Shown here: one piece after another, positions 8,057 to 16,623 of the stretch
Layout: each line of letters begins with the position of its first letter
Numbering within the stretch: the first letter of the stretch is position 1
Source of the DNA: Paracoccus sulfuroxidans
Lineage (GTDB): Bacteria > Pseudomonadota > Alphaproteobacteria > Rhodobacterales > Rhodobacteraceae
Reading direction: 5' to 3'
Assembly (NCBI RefSeq): GCF_007830335.1
Contig: NZ_VLKU01000006.1
Location: forward strand, 5,001-69,000
Length of the DNA: 64,000 bases
Translations under genes and position numbers: made by a program
Notes under the pieces: generated by a model
Told to the model about the DNA's origin: nothing
Seen by the model: only the letters and a program-made list of their open reading frames with translations
Databases searched by the model: none

Positions 8057-8991
8057 CCGGTCGCGCCGCTGGCTGCTGCCGGTTCCGGACTTCGAGCCTT
8101 GCCCATCGGCAGCATGACCGCACAGGCGGCCAGCGTCATCAGGATCAGCCCGGCGAAATCGGTTGCCGTGGGCCGCTCTCCCAGCAGCAGGACCGAGCTG
8201 ATGACCCCGATGGCCGGGACCAGCAGCGTCGAAAGACTGACCGTGCCCGCAGGCAGGCGGCCCAACAGGTTATACCAGATCAGGTAGGCGAACGCCTGAG
8301 AGAAAACAACATGATGGAAAAGTGCGATCCATGTTCGGGTCTGGAACCCCTGCCAGTCCAGCCCGTCCCGCAGCACCTGAGGCTCGAACAGTGCCATTCC
8401 GATGGCCGCGACGAATGAGCCCGCTGCCAGCTGCCATGCGGCGGCCGAGATCGGCGGCACGCTGACCGGGAAGCGCTTGATGACGATGGTGCCAAGCGCC
8501 CAGCTCATCCCCGCGATCAGCGCCAGCACCAACCCGTAGGAGAATGTGCCCGCAAGGATCAGCGGCCAGCCCAGACAGATCAGCCCGGCGACGCCGAAGG
8601 CCAGCCCGATCTGGCGTCGGCGGTCCAGCCGCTCGCCCAGAAACAGGCGGGCAAAGATCACCGTCCAGACGGGCAGGGTGAAGGTCACGATCACCGCCCG
8701 CGTCGTCGGTGCGGCCAGCTGGGCAAAGGCCAGAAGCAGGTTGAAAAGCGTGATCGTCAGGAAGCCCGCGCCCAGAATGGGCAGCCATTCGCCGCGCTTC
8801 AGCCACAGCCTCTGGCCCTGGATCAGGGCGACGATCAGCAAGAACAGCGCCCCCGCGCCCATGCCGATGGCGCGCAGGGTCCAGGGTGGCAGGTCAAACA
8901 GCGCCGCCCGCACGGCAGGCCAGTTCAATCCCCAGAACAAGGCCAGCATCAGGATGGCAAGCTGGTCGAACCCTTTCCGGGGGGCTGTCAT
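8053..8991 (-). CDS. EamA/DMT-family transporter
   Basis: 312 residues with about ten hydrophobic segments arranged as two EamA repeats (LFWGLNWPAVRAAL early in the first repeat, SWALGTIVIKRF at the start of the second). It is a membrane metabolite exporter of unknown substrate. ATG 8991 (MTAPRKGF) has AAGGA 6 bases upstream; a longer reading from 9030 lacks one. It has no clear operon partner. Confidence 0.85.
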   Translation of the reverse strand: MTAPRKGFDQLAILMLALFWGLNWPAVRAALFDLPPWTLRAIGMGAGALFLLIVALIQGQRLWLKRGEWLPILGAGFLTITLFNLLLAFAQLAAPTTRAVIVTFTLPVWTVIFARLFLGERLDRRRQIGLAFGVAGLICLGWPLILAGTFSYGLVLALIAGMSWALGTIVIKRFPVSVPPISAAAWQLAAGSFVAAIGMALFEPQVLRDGLDWQGFQTRTWIALFHHVVFSQAFAYLIWYNLLGRLPAGTVSLSTLLVPAIGVISSVLLLGERPTATDFAGLILMTLAACAVMLPMGKARSPEPAAASGATG

Positions 8992-9093
8992 CGCAGGTCC
9001 TTTCGGAAGTCTTCCTGCCTGCAAGGACATGCGCGCGACCCGCCCGGGTCAAGGCGGATCGCATCAGGTCTTATGGATTGGCGGCAACTGGAC

Positions 9094-10158
9094 CTAAACG
9101 CTCGCCTCGCGTTCCAGCAGCGCGCGCTTGCGCTCGACCCCCCAGCGATAGCCGGACAGCCCGCCGTCATGGCGCACGACCCGGTGGCAGGGAATGGCCA
9201 CCGCGATCTTGTTCGAGGCGCAGGCCTGCGCCACCGCGCGCACCGATTTCTCGTGGCCGATCTGGCGCGCGATGTCGGAATAGCTGGCTGTCTGGCCTGC
9301 CGGGATCTCGCGCAGGGCCTGCCAGACGCGTTCCTGAAAGGCCGTTCCGCGAATATCCAGCGGCAGGTCCAACCCGATGGCCGGAGCCTCGACAAAGCCC
9401 ACGACCTGCGCCACACGCTGCTCGAAAGCGGCATCGCCGCCGATCAGGCTGGCGTTCGGAAAGCGGTCCTGCAGATCGCGCACCAGAGGCTCGGGGTCGT
9501 CGCCCAGGGCAATCGCGCAGATGCCCCGGTCGCTTTCCGCGACCAGAATCGCGCCCAGCGAGCCCTGCGCCACGGCAAAGCGGATCACACTGTCCTTGCC
9601 GCCCGCGCGATAGGCCGTGGGCGTCATCCCCAGCATCTGGTCGGAGTTCGCATAGAAGCGGCTGGAGGAGTTGAAACCCGCATCCATGATGGCGGTGGTG
9701 ACGCTGCCGCGCCCCTCGGCCAGCCCGTCGCGCAGCTTGCGGGCGCGGTTGGCCTGCGCCCAGGCTTTCGGCGTCAGTCCGGTGATGGCCTTGAACTGGC
9801 GGTGGAAGTGATAGGGGCTCATCCCGATCCGGGCGGCCAGCGCGTCGAGCTGCGGCGGCTCGTCGCTGGCCTCGATCAGGCGGCAGGCCTCGGCCACCAG
9901 CGCGGCATTGGCCTGCGCCGGGGATTGGCCGCGCGGGTGGCAGCGCAGGCAGGGGCGAAATCCGGCGGCCTCGGCCTCATCGGGGGTGGCGAAGAAGCGG
10001 ACGTTCTTCGGCTTGGCCGTGCGCGAGGGGCAGGAGGGGCGGCAATAGACCCCGGTCGTGCGGACGGCATAGACGAAATCGCCGTCGGCCGAGGCGTCGC
10101 GCCGCAGCACCTGCTGCCAGCGCGGATCAAGTTCGGTGGTGGGCATGAGCATCTGCAT
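9094..10158 (-). CDS. ada: Ada: methyl-DNA repair protein and transcriptional activator
   Basis: 354 residues with all Ada domains. The N-terminal zinc/methyl-acceptor domain has Cys39, Cys43, Cys70 and Cys73 (VYCRPSCPSR ... CLRCHPRG). An AraC-type helix-turn-helix follows (MSPYHFHRQFKAITGLTPKAW). The O6-methylguanine methyltransferase domain has the PCHRVV active site (Cys324). It repairs methylphosphotriesters and O6-alkylguanine and, when methylated, activates alkylation-response genes. A candidate Ada site lies 67 bases upstream at 10226-10237, next to the end of the neighbouring DUF72 gene. Confidence 0.95.
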   Translation of the reverse strand: MQMLMPTTELDPRWQQVLRRDASADGDFVYAVRTTGVYCRPSCPSRTAKPKNVRFFATPDEAEAAGFRPCLRCHPRGQSPAQANAALVAEACRLIEASDEPPQLDALAARIGMSPYHFHRQFKAITGLTPKAWAQANRARKLRDGLAEGRGSVTTAIMDAGFNSSSRFYANSDQMLGMTPTAYRAGGKDSVIRFAVAQGSLGAILVAESDRGICAIALGDDPEPLVRDLQDRFPNASLIGGDAAFEQRVAQVVGFVEAPAIGLDLPLDIRGTAFQERVWQALREIPAGQTASYSDIARQIGHEKSVRAVAQACASNKIAVAIPCHRVVRHDGGLSGYRWGVERKRALLEREASV

Positions 10159-10225
10159 GACGATGGTCCTGATGAATGGTTATGCCCTGACTCTAGCCCC
10201 CGGGGGAACCCCGCTCACTCCGCTG

Positions 10226-10237
10226 CTTGCGGTCAAA
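10226..10237 (-). promoter_or_regulatory. candidate Ada-binding motif upstream of ada
   Basis: On the minus strand this reads tttgaccgcaag. The identical 12-mer occurs at 18831-18842, 65 bases before the 2OG oxygenase gene; here it is 67 bases before ada. It contains gcaa, the B-box core of the E. coli Ada site. The match and spacing are seen; binding is inferred. Confidence 0.5.
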
Positions 10238-10239
10238 TC

Positions 10240-11055
10240 CTAGGGGTCGCGGTTCAGGCGGCGCAGGATCTCGGTCGCGGCGGTGGGGTTGCTGACCTTG
10301 TGGCCGCTGATGACATACAGAAACACGTCGCGCGCCGGGGTCTGTGTCGCAGGGGCCGCGACATATTCCAGCCCCTTGGGCAAGCCGCCTGCGGCCCATG
10401 TCTGCGCCCGCCCGGTCCACAGATCCAGCGCGTCCGGCGCGTATCCGGCCGCGTGATCGGGCTTCGTACCCATGATGCGGGCATAGGTGAAATCGGCCGT
10501 CTGATCGGCGAATTGCGGAAACTCGCCATCCGCAGACAGCACGATGGCCACCCCGCGATCACGGGCCATGTCGATGAATTCGGAGGTGCGGAAGCTTTCA
10601 TGCCGCACCTCGACCGCATGGCGCAGGGGTAGCCCGCCCAGATCGGGGGGCAGCAGTTGCAGGAAGCCCTGAAAATCCTCGGGGTCGAACTTCTTCGTCG
10701 CCATGAACTGCCAGTTGATCGGCCCCAGCTTGCGGCCCAGCCGCTGGAGGCCGGAATCGAGGAAACGCTGGATCGATTCGCCCGCCTCGCGCAGGACCTT
10801 GCGGTTGGTGGCAAAGCGCGGAGCCTTCAGCGACAGGACAAAATCCTCGGGCGTTTCGTCATGCCAGCGGGCGAAGCTGTCGGGCGTCTGCGTGCGGTAA
10901 TAGGTGCCGTTGACCTCGATGGTGGTCAGCAGATGGCTGGCATATTCAAGCTCTCGCTTCTGGGGAAGCTCGGCGGGGTAAAAGCTGCCGCGCCACGGCT
11001 CATAGGTCCAGCCGCCGATACCGACGCGGATCCTGCCCTGACCTTCTGCCGTCAT
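10240..11055 (-). CDS. DUF72 family protein
   Basis: 271 residues of the DUF72 TIM-barrel family. Family landmarks are RVGIGGWTYEPWRGSFYP at the N terminus, EVNGTYYR, and AVEVRHESF in the middle. The enzymatic role is not established. ATG 11055 (MTAEGQGR) was chosen because the family motif begins 9 residues later; the open frame upstream of it has no family similarity. It lies upstream of ada on the same strand, separated by about 80 bases holding the candidate Ada motif. Confidence 0.88.
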   Translation of the reverse strand: MTAEGQGRIRVGIGGWTYEPWRGSFYPAELPQKRELEYASHLLTTIEVNGTYYRTQTPDSFARWHDETPEDFVLSLKAPRFATNRKVLREAGESIQRFLDSGLQRLGRKLGPINWQFMATKKFDPEDFQGFLQLLPPDLGGLPLRHAVEVRHESFRTSEFIDMARDRGVAIVLSADGEFPQFADQTADFTYARIMGTKPDHAAGYAPDALDLWTGRAQTWAAGGLPKGLEYVAAPATQTPARDVFLYVISGHKVSNPTAATEILRRLNRDP

Positions 11056-11315
11056 GGTCCATCCTTTCCCGAAAGCTGCCGTTGGGGAATGCACGGCGGC
11101 CCGCGCGGTTCCATCGGGGCACCGTGTCCCGGCAAAGATCCGCAGAGGGGTGGTTGCCCCCGGGCCACATTTCCTGCTCAAAGCCAAGCCGGGCACGCGC
11201 GCCCCTTCGACTTTGCGTGATGCCGATGCTAGATGCAGGTCATGACGCGTCGGCTGGCCGACGACCTCCGGTGGGACGACCCGCTTGGCAGACTCATCCG
11301 GGGACGGCCCCTCAC

Positions 11316-12482
11316 ATGAGGAGCTATCTGTTGTCGACCACCATCCGGGCCCCGCTGCCCTCACTGATCCCGCCTTCGACCATCCTGCGCCTTCTGCTGT
11401 CCTGGGGCGTCGTTGCGGCCTTTCTGATCTTTGGTCACGGCTGGCTGGCCGCGCCCGTTCCGACCGGCGTGGCGGTGACCTGCTTTGTCGTGCTGTTCGC
11501 GACCATCCTTTACGCCTCGTTCGGCGTGGTGGCCGAGGCCGACCATCTGGCCCATCAACTGGGCGAGCCCTACGGGACGCTGATCCTGACGATCTCGGTC
11601 GTGGCCATCGAGGTCATCCTGATCTCGGCCGTTATGCTGGGACCGGGCGAGACCGCGACCATCGGGCGCGATTCCATCTTTGCGGTCATGATGATCATCA
11701 TGAACCTTGTCACCGGGCTGTGCCTGCTGCTGGGCGGGCTTCGCCATGGTGAGCAGGAGTATAACGCGCAAGGCGCGGTCAGCTATCTGTCGATGATCGC
11801 GCTTCTGACCGGGACGGCGCTGGTGGTGCCGAACCTGCTGAGCGGCACGGGCAGCTTCCTGCCGGTGCAGGCGGTGGTAATCGCGGCGCTGACGATCCTG
11901 CTTTATGCGGCGTTTCTGGCGATGCAGATGCGGGGCTATCGCCGCTTCTTCGTCCAGCCCATGCCGGGCCAGATGACTGTTCCCGCAGGCCAGTCGCAGG
12001 ACAGCGTTCCGCGCGCGGCCATTGACGGGCGTGCCTGCGTCGTGCGCTCGGTCCTGCTGATCGCGCTGATCCTGCCGATCGTGCTGCTGGCGCATGACAT
12101 GGCGGTGCTGATCGACATGGGGGTCAGCATGGCGGGCGCGCCGGTCGCGGTGGGTGGCGTGCTGATCGCGATCATCGTCTTCACCCCGGAATCGATCACC
12201 GCGATCCGCGCGGCGCTGGGCAATGAGATGCAGCGGGTGGTGAACCTCTGCCTTGGCGCATTCGTGTCGACCGTGGGGCTGATGGTGCCTGCGCTGCTGG
12301 TGATCGGGCTGATCACCGGCAAGCAGGTGGTGCTGGGGCTTGCCTGGCTGGATGTCTCATTGCTGGTGATGACGGTCCTCTTGAGCATGCTGAGCTTTCT
12401 GGGGCAGCGAACCTCGCCCATACAGGGGCTGATGCACCTGATGCTGTTCGCGGTCTATGCGCTGGTGCTGTTCCTGCCCTGA
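11316..12482 (+). CDS. calcium/cation:proton antiporter, ChaA/y4hA-like
   Basis: 388 residues, eleven or so membrane segments. The first cation-exchanger repeat is plain: HQLGEPYGTLILTISVVAIEV with its conserved Glu. The second repeat has FTPESITAIRAALGNEMQRVVNLCLGA. This pattern is that of the CaCA-type ionic transporters (ChaA/y4hA), which exchange Ca2+, Na+ or K+ for H+. It starts at ATG 11316 (MRSYLLST). The preceding 260 bases contain no other gene that I can support. Confidence 0.85.
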   Translation: MRSYLLSTTIRAPLPSLIPPSTILRLLLSWGVVAAFLIFGHGWLAAPVPTGVAVTCFVVLFATILYASFGVVAEADHLAHQLGEPYGTLILTISVVAIEVILISAVMLGPGETATIGRDSIFAVMMIIMNLVTGLCLLLGGLRHGEQEYNAQGAVSYLSMIALLTGTALVVPNLLSGTGSFLPVQAVVIAALTILLYAAFLAMQMRGYRRFFVQPMPGQMTVPAGQSQDSVPRAAIDGRACVVRSVLLIALILPIVLLAHDMAVLIDMGVSMAGAPVAVGGVLIAIIVFTPESITAIRAALGNEMQRVVNLCLGAFVSTVGLMVPALLVIGLITGKQVVLGLAWLDVSLLVMTVLLSMLSFLGQRTSPIQGLMHLMLFAVYALVLFLP

Positions 12483-12487
12483 GGGGC

Positions 12488-13531
12488 TCAGGCCAGCAGA
12501 AGGATCAGCCCCAGCCCGGTCACGGCGATGAACGCCGTGGCCAGCGCGCCCAGAAGCAGCGGGCGCAGGCCCTTGCGGCGCAGCTTGTGGACGTCCGTCT
12601 CCAGCCCCATGGCGGCCAGCGCGATGGTCAGCAGGAATGAGGTCGCCGTGACGATCTGCCCATGCGTGGCCGGGGGGATCTCGATGACCGAGTTCAGCAC
12701 GACCACCGCGATGAAGCCGAAGACGAACCACGGCAGGGGCGCGCGGGCCTCGGATTTGCGCCCGTCGCCCTGCGCCCGGCGCGAGGCCATGACGCCCAGC
12801 CCGATGATCAGGGGTGCCAGCATCATCACGCGCGAAAGCTTGGCGATGGTGCCGCTTTGGCCGGCCAACTCGCCTTGGGTGAAGGCGGCGGCGACCACCT
12901 GTGCGACCTCATGGATCGTGCCGCCGGCCCACAGGCCGAAGCTCTGTGGCGACAGGCCCAGCGGCCCCGCCAGCAGCGGATAGCCCAGCATCGCGATAGA
13001 GCCAAAGACGGTGACGCAGGCGATGGCATAGGCCACGTCCTCATCCTGCCCCTGCGTCACCGCATTGCAGGCGACGACCGCCGAGGCGCCGCAGACCGAG
13101 GTGCCAGCGGCGATCAGCTCGCTCAGCTTCCGGTCGACGCCAAGCGCACGCCCGGCCAGCTTGGTGAAGACAAAGGTCGACAGCAGCGTCAGCACCACCG
13201 CCGCCAGCGCGCCCGGGCCGATGTCGGCCAGATCGCCCAGCGTGATCTGGAACCCCAGCAGGATGATCGCAAAGCGCAGGATCCGGCGCAGCGAGAAGGC
13301 GACGCCCGGTGCCGTGCCCGGAACCGCGCCCAGCGTGTTGCGCAGGACCAGCCCCATCACCATCGCCACGACCAGCGGGCTCAGCGCCGCCAGACCCGAT
13401 CCGCGCTGGACCACAAAGGCCAGCACCGCGATGCCCGTTGTCAGCAACAGTCCCGGCAGCAGCGGGGCGATCTGTTTTTGGCGGGGCAGGGGCGCTGGCG
13501 CGGAGGTCGGGGTGGAAAGGGAATGGTTCAT
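12488..13531 (-). CDS. YeiH/UPF0324 family membrane protein
   Basis: 347 residues, about ten hydrophobic helices. UPF0324 hallmarks are AAGTSVCGASAVVACNAV and GLWAGGTIHEVAQVVAAAF. The family is often annotated as a putative sulfate exporter on indirect grounds. It is divergent from a LysR regulator with about 100 bases between them, an arrangement like the yeiE-yeiH pair of E. coli, so the regulator probably controls it. It converges with the antiporter gene (5 bases between stops). Confidence 0.88.
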   Translation of the reverse strand: MNHSLSTPTSAPAPLPRQKQIAPLLPGLLLTTGIAVLAFVVQRGSGLAALSPLVVAMVMGLVLRNTLGAVPGTAPGVAFSLRRILRFAIILLGFQITLGDLADIGPGALAAVVLTLLSTFVFTKLAGRALGVDRKLSELIAAGTSVCGASAVVACNAVTQGQDEDVAYAIACVTVFGSIAMLGYPLLAGPLGLSPQSFGLWAGGTIHEVAQVVAAAFTQGELAGQSGTIAKLSRVMMLAPLIIGLGVMASRRAQGDGRKSEARAPLPWFVFGFIAVVVLNSVIEIPPATHGQIVTATSFLLTIALAAMGLETDVHKLRRKGLRPLLLGALATAFIAVTGLGLILLLA

Positions 13532-13633
13532 CTGTCTGGGCCTTCGAATCTGGATTTATCTTCTTTGCACCCTCGGGCTATCAACAGTAAAACGAGTTAT
13601 TCTTGTTTGATTGATCGATTGGATTGATGAATC

Positions 13634-14503
13634 GTGACGCTGGAGCAGCTTCGCATCTTTCTGGCCGTGGCCGGGCAGTCGCATATGACGCGGGCGGCGG
13701 GCATGCTGAACCTGACGCAATCGGCGGTCTCGGCTGCGATTGCGGCGCTTGAGGCGCAGCATGGCGTCCAGCTTTTCGACCGCATGGGCCGCGGCATCCG
13801 CCTGACGGCCGAGGGTGAGGCTTTCGTGCCCGTCGCCCGCGCGGTCCTGTCCGAGGCCGAAACCGCCCGCATCGTCTTGCAGGATCTGTCGCGCGAAACG
13901 CGGGGCACGCTGCGCATCCACGCCAGCCAGACCGTCGCCAGCTATTGGCTGCCGCAGCGTCTGGCGGGCTTTCGGCAGACCCATCCCGGGGTCGAGGTCC
14001 TGCTGCATTTCGGCAATACCGCCGAGGTCGCGCAGGCTGTTCTGGCCGGAGAGGCCGATCTGGGGCTGGTCGAGGGCCAGATTGCGCAGACCCAGCTTCT
14101 GCGCCGGGTCGTGGCGCAGGATGAGATGGTCCTTGTCATGGCCGAGGGGCATCCGCTGGCCAGCCGCCCCCTGTCGGCGCGCGAGTATACGGCGCTTGAC
14201 TGGGTGCTGCGCGAACCCGGCTCGGGCACCCGCTCGGCCTTCGAGGCGCATCTGGGGCAGATGGATCTGACCGTGGCCGATCTGCGCATCGCCATGGAAA
14301 TGCCCTCGAACGAGGCGGTGCTCAGCGCCGTTCTGGCTGGGGATATGGTCAGCATGGTCTCGCAGCGGATGGCGAACCGCTGGCGCGGCGTCCATGCGCG
14401 CCAGGTCGACTGGGCACCGCCGCCCTTGCGCAGCTTTACCGTGCTGACCCATCCGCAACGCCACAGCACGCGGGCGGCGCAGGCGCTGCTGGGCATCCTT
14501 TGA
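13634..14503 (+). CDS. LysR-type transcriptional regulator
   Basis: 289 residues. The N-terminal winged HTH is MTLEQLRIFLAVAGQSHMTRAAGMLNLTQSAVS, followed by a periplasmic-binding-like effector domain. The start is GTG 13634, where the family start motif begins; no in-frame ATG precedes it closely. It most resembles the CbbR/YeiE branch. It is likely to act on the divergent yeiH gene through the AT-richer 13532-13633 spacer. The inducer is unknown. Confidence 0.9.
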   Translation: MTLEQLRIFLAVAGQSHMTRAAGMLNLTQSAVSAAIAALEAQHGVQLFDRMGRGIRLTAEGEAFVPVARAVLSEAETARIVLQDLSRETRGTLRIHASQTVASYWLPQRLAGFRQTHPGVEVLLHFGNTAEVAQAVLAGEADLGLVEGQIAQTQLLRRVVAQDEMVLVMAEGHPLASRPLSAREYTALDWVLREPGSGTRSAFEAHLGQMDLTVADLRIAMEMPSNEAVLSAVLAGDMVSMVSQRMANRWRGVHARQVDWAPPPLRSFTVLTHPQRHSTRAAQALLGIL

Positions 14504-14590
14504 CCGATGCGGTTTCGTCGCGGGTGGTGCGCTGCATCGCGGCCTGCTAAGCCTGCACGGATCAAGGCATCGACCAAGGATGAGGCCCAG

Positions 14591-15208
14591 ATGACCGCGC
14601 CGCAGGAAACCCGGTTTTGCACCAATTGCGCGACTTCGCTTGAGCGGATCTCGATTGACGAGGACGGCGGCCCGAAAGAGCGGCTGCGCTGCCCGGCCTG
14701 CGGCTGGACCCATTGGAACAACCCCACGCCCGTGCTGGCCGCGGTGATCGAAAACGATCAGGGACAGGTGCTGCTGGCCCGCAATGCGCTGTGGGTCGAA
14801 GGCATGTTCGGCCTGATCACCGGCTTCATGGAGGCAGGCGAATCGCCCGAAGAGGGGATCTGCCGCGAGGTGTTCGAGGAAACCGGCCTGCGCGCTATGG
14901 CCCTGCGGCCGATGGGCGCGTGGGAGTTCCTGCGGATGAATCAGGTGCTGATCGCCTATCACGTCCGCGCCGATGGCGAGGTGACGCTGTCGCCCGAGCT
15001 GGTGGAATATCGCTGGCAGTCCCCGGCCGAGGTCAAATGCTGGCCCGCAGGCACCGGCTATGCTTTGGCCCAATGGGTGCTGGAAAAAGGGCATCAGCCG
15101 CGCTTTGACGCCTTCCGCCCCGGCCAAAGCCCCGAGCCCGATCCGGGGAAATGGCCGCCCCGCCCGTGGCAGGCCGACGCCCGGTTTTTCGACGCGCCCG
15201 AACTCTGA
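14591..15208 (+). CDS. Nudix hydrolase with zinc ribbon, NudC-like
   Basis: 205 residues. The N-terminal zinc ribbon has CTNC and CPAC. The Nudix box GFMEAGESPEEGICREVFEE fits Gx5Ex7REUxEE with all catalytic Glu residues. It resembles the C-terminal half of NADH pyrophosphatase and stand-alone ribbon-Nudix proteins; the substrate is unproven. ATG 14591 has AAGGA upstream. It runs on the same strand as the LysR gene but with an 87-base gap. Confidence 0.85.
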   Translation: MTAPQETRFCTNCATSLERISIDEDGGPKERLRCPACGWTHWNNPTPVLAAVIENDQGQVLLARNALWVEGMFGLITGFMEAGESPEEGICREVFEETGLRAMALRPMGAWEFLRMNQVLIAYHVRADGEVTLSPELVEYRWQSPAEVKCWPAGTGYALAQWVLEKGHQPRFDAFRPGQSPEPDPGKWPPRPWQADARFFDAPEL

Positions 15209-15266
15209 CGGCCTCAGCCGCAAAAAGGGGATGACAGCGGCGTTTCAAGTGCCTATGTTCTGGGGC

Positions 15267-15341
15267 ATGTCGCATATCGCCACCTACACCGCATCGTTTT
15301 ATTGGTTCCGCTGTCCCCAGCGGATGCGGATTGCTGTGTAA
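15267..15341 (+). CDS. aromatic amino acid leader peptide of aroG
   Basis: A 24-residue peptide (from ATG 15267) with consecutive Phe-Tyr-Trp-Phe codons at 15297-15308 and TAA at 15339. An in-frame ATG at 15255 would add MFWG, containing another Phe and Trp. Neither start has a good ribosome site, so the exact start is uncertain. The aromatic codons lie immediately before the first strand of an attenuator, so stalling at low charged tRNA(Phe/Tyr/Trp) would free the antiterminator. It is too short to have any other obvious product role. Confidence 0.72.
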   Translation: MSHIATYTASFYWFRCPQRMRIAV

Positions 15342-15400
15342 GCTCGATAGGCGCGAAACACCCGATCCAAACAGCCGCTGGTCTGACCGGCGGCTTTTTT
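15308..15400 (+). promoter_or_regulatory. ribosome-mediated attenuator controlling aroG
   Basis: Four mutually exclusive strands can be counted. Strand 1 is ccgctg (15308-15313), strand 2 ccagcgg (15317-15323), strand 3 ccgctgg (15375-15381) and strand 4 ccggcggc (15387-15394) followed by six T. Pairing 1:2 is the pause hairpin and 2:3 is a perfect 7-bp antiterminator. Pairing 3:4 is the terminator; its 7-bp stem starts at 15374 and includes one T-G pair. A ribosome stalled on the Phe-Tyr-Trp-Phe codons would cover strand 1. The aroG start is 49 bases after the T run. Confidence 0.78.
15374..15400 (+). terminator. terminator arm of the aroG attenuator
   Basis: A GC-rich hairpin (stem gccgctg / cggcggc, loop of 7) directly followed by TTTTTT. 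As a factor-independent terminator it would stop transcription before aroG when aromatic amino acids are plentiful. Confidence 0.8.
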
Positions 15401-15448
15401 GTCAGATGCCCCCCGGTCCGACCTCAGAAACCTCAGAGAGTATGACCC

Positions 15449-16516
15449 ATGGCCCCCATTCAGACTGACAACCTTCGCATCGCCGAGCTGCGCCCGCTGC
15501 CCGCCCCGGCGGATCTGGCCCGAGAGATCCCGCGCGATGACGCGATATCGCAGACAGTGACCGATTGCCGCCAGGCGGTGCGCGACATTCTGGCCGGGCG
15601 CGACGATCGCCTGCTGGTCGTCGTCGGCCCCTGTTCGATCCACGATCCGAAATCGGCGCTGGAATACGCCCAACGCCTGACCGAGCTGCGCCAGCGTCTG
15701 GCCGACCGGCTGGAGATCGTCATGCGCGTCTATTTCGAAAAGCCGCGCACCACGGTCGGCTGGAAGGGGTTGATCAACGACCCGCATCTGGACGGCTCGG
15801 GCCGGATCGAGGAAGGGCTGCCGCTGGCCCGCCGCTTGCTGTTGCAGATCAACCAGCTTGGCCTGCCCGCCGCGACCGAATTCCTTGACCCGATCATGCC
15901 GCAGTACTTCGCTGACCTGATCGCCTGGGGCGCCATTGGCGCGCGCACCACGGAAAGTCAGATCCACCGGCAGTTGGCCTCGGGGCTGTCCTGCCCGGTG
16001 GGCTTCAAGAACGGCACCGATGGCGGCGTGCAGGTGGCGCTGGATGCAATCCGCTCGGCCCGCTCGTCGCATTCCTTCCCGGCCATCACCGCCGAGGGGC
16101 GCGCGGCGATTGCGACCACCACCGGCAACCCCGATTGCCACGTCGTCCTGCGGGGCGGCAACAAGGGGCCGAATTTCAGCCCCGCTCATATCGACCAGCT
16201 GGCGGCTTCGGCCGCAAAGGACGGGATCGATCCGGGCATCGTGGTTGACGCCAGCCACGCCAACAGCGGCAAGGACCCCGAGCGTCAACCCGAGGTCATC
16301 GCCGATATCGCCGCGCGCATCCGCGAGGGCGAAACCCGCATCCGGGGCGTCATGCTGGAAAGCCATCTGGTCGGCGGACGTCAGGATCAGGTGCCGGGCC
16401 AGCCGCTGACCTATGGCCAAAGCATCACCGACGGATGTCTGGGATGGGAGCGCACGGTCGAGGTGCTGGAGCTTCTGGCCGAGACGGCCGGATCGCGCCT
16501 GCAGCAGGCCGCCTGA
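15449..16516 (+). CDS. aroG: DAHP synthase, class I (AroG/F/H type)
   Basis: 355 residues. It condenses phosphoenolpyruvate and erythrose 4-phosphate, the first step of the shikimate pathway. Type I landmarks are VVVGPCSIHDPKSALEYA, the VYFEKPRTTVGWKGLINDP stretch, GARTTESQIHRQ, GFKNGTDG and VDASHANSGKDP. Length is normal for AroG. No frameshift is seen. Expression is probably controlled by the attenuator directly upstream, which reads out Phe, Tyr and Trp together. Confidence 0.96.
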   Translation: MAPIQTDNLRIAELRPLPAPADLAREIPRDDAISQTVTDCRQAVRDILAGRDDRLLVVVGPCSIHDPKSALEYAQRLTELRQRLADRLEIVMRVYFEKPRTTVGWKGLINDPHLDGSGRIEEGLPLARRLLLQINQLGLPAATEFLDPIMPQYFADLIAWGAIGARTTESQIHRQLASGLSCPVGFKNGTDGGVQVALDAIRSARSSHSFPAITAEGRAAIATTTGNPDCHVVLRGGNKGPNFSPAHIDQLAASAAKDGIDPGIVVDASHANSGKDPERQPEVIADIAARIREGETRIRGVMLESHLVGGRQDQVPGQPLTYGQSITDGCLGWERTVEVLELLAETAGSRLQQAA

Positions 16517-16623
16517 GGGCAATGCCCGCTTGCCAAGCGGACTGACCGCTCCTAAGCCAGCCCTGTCCCCTTGGGGGCAGGGCCGACCACTTCTGGGGCC
16601 GCGCATGATCTGTGAGAGCTTCG

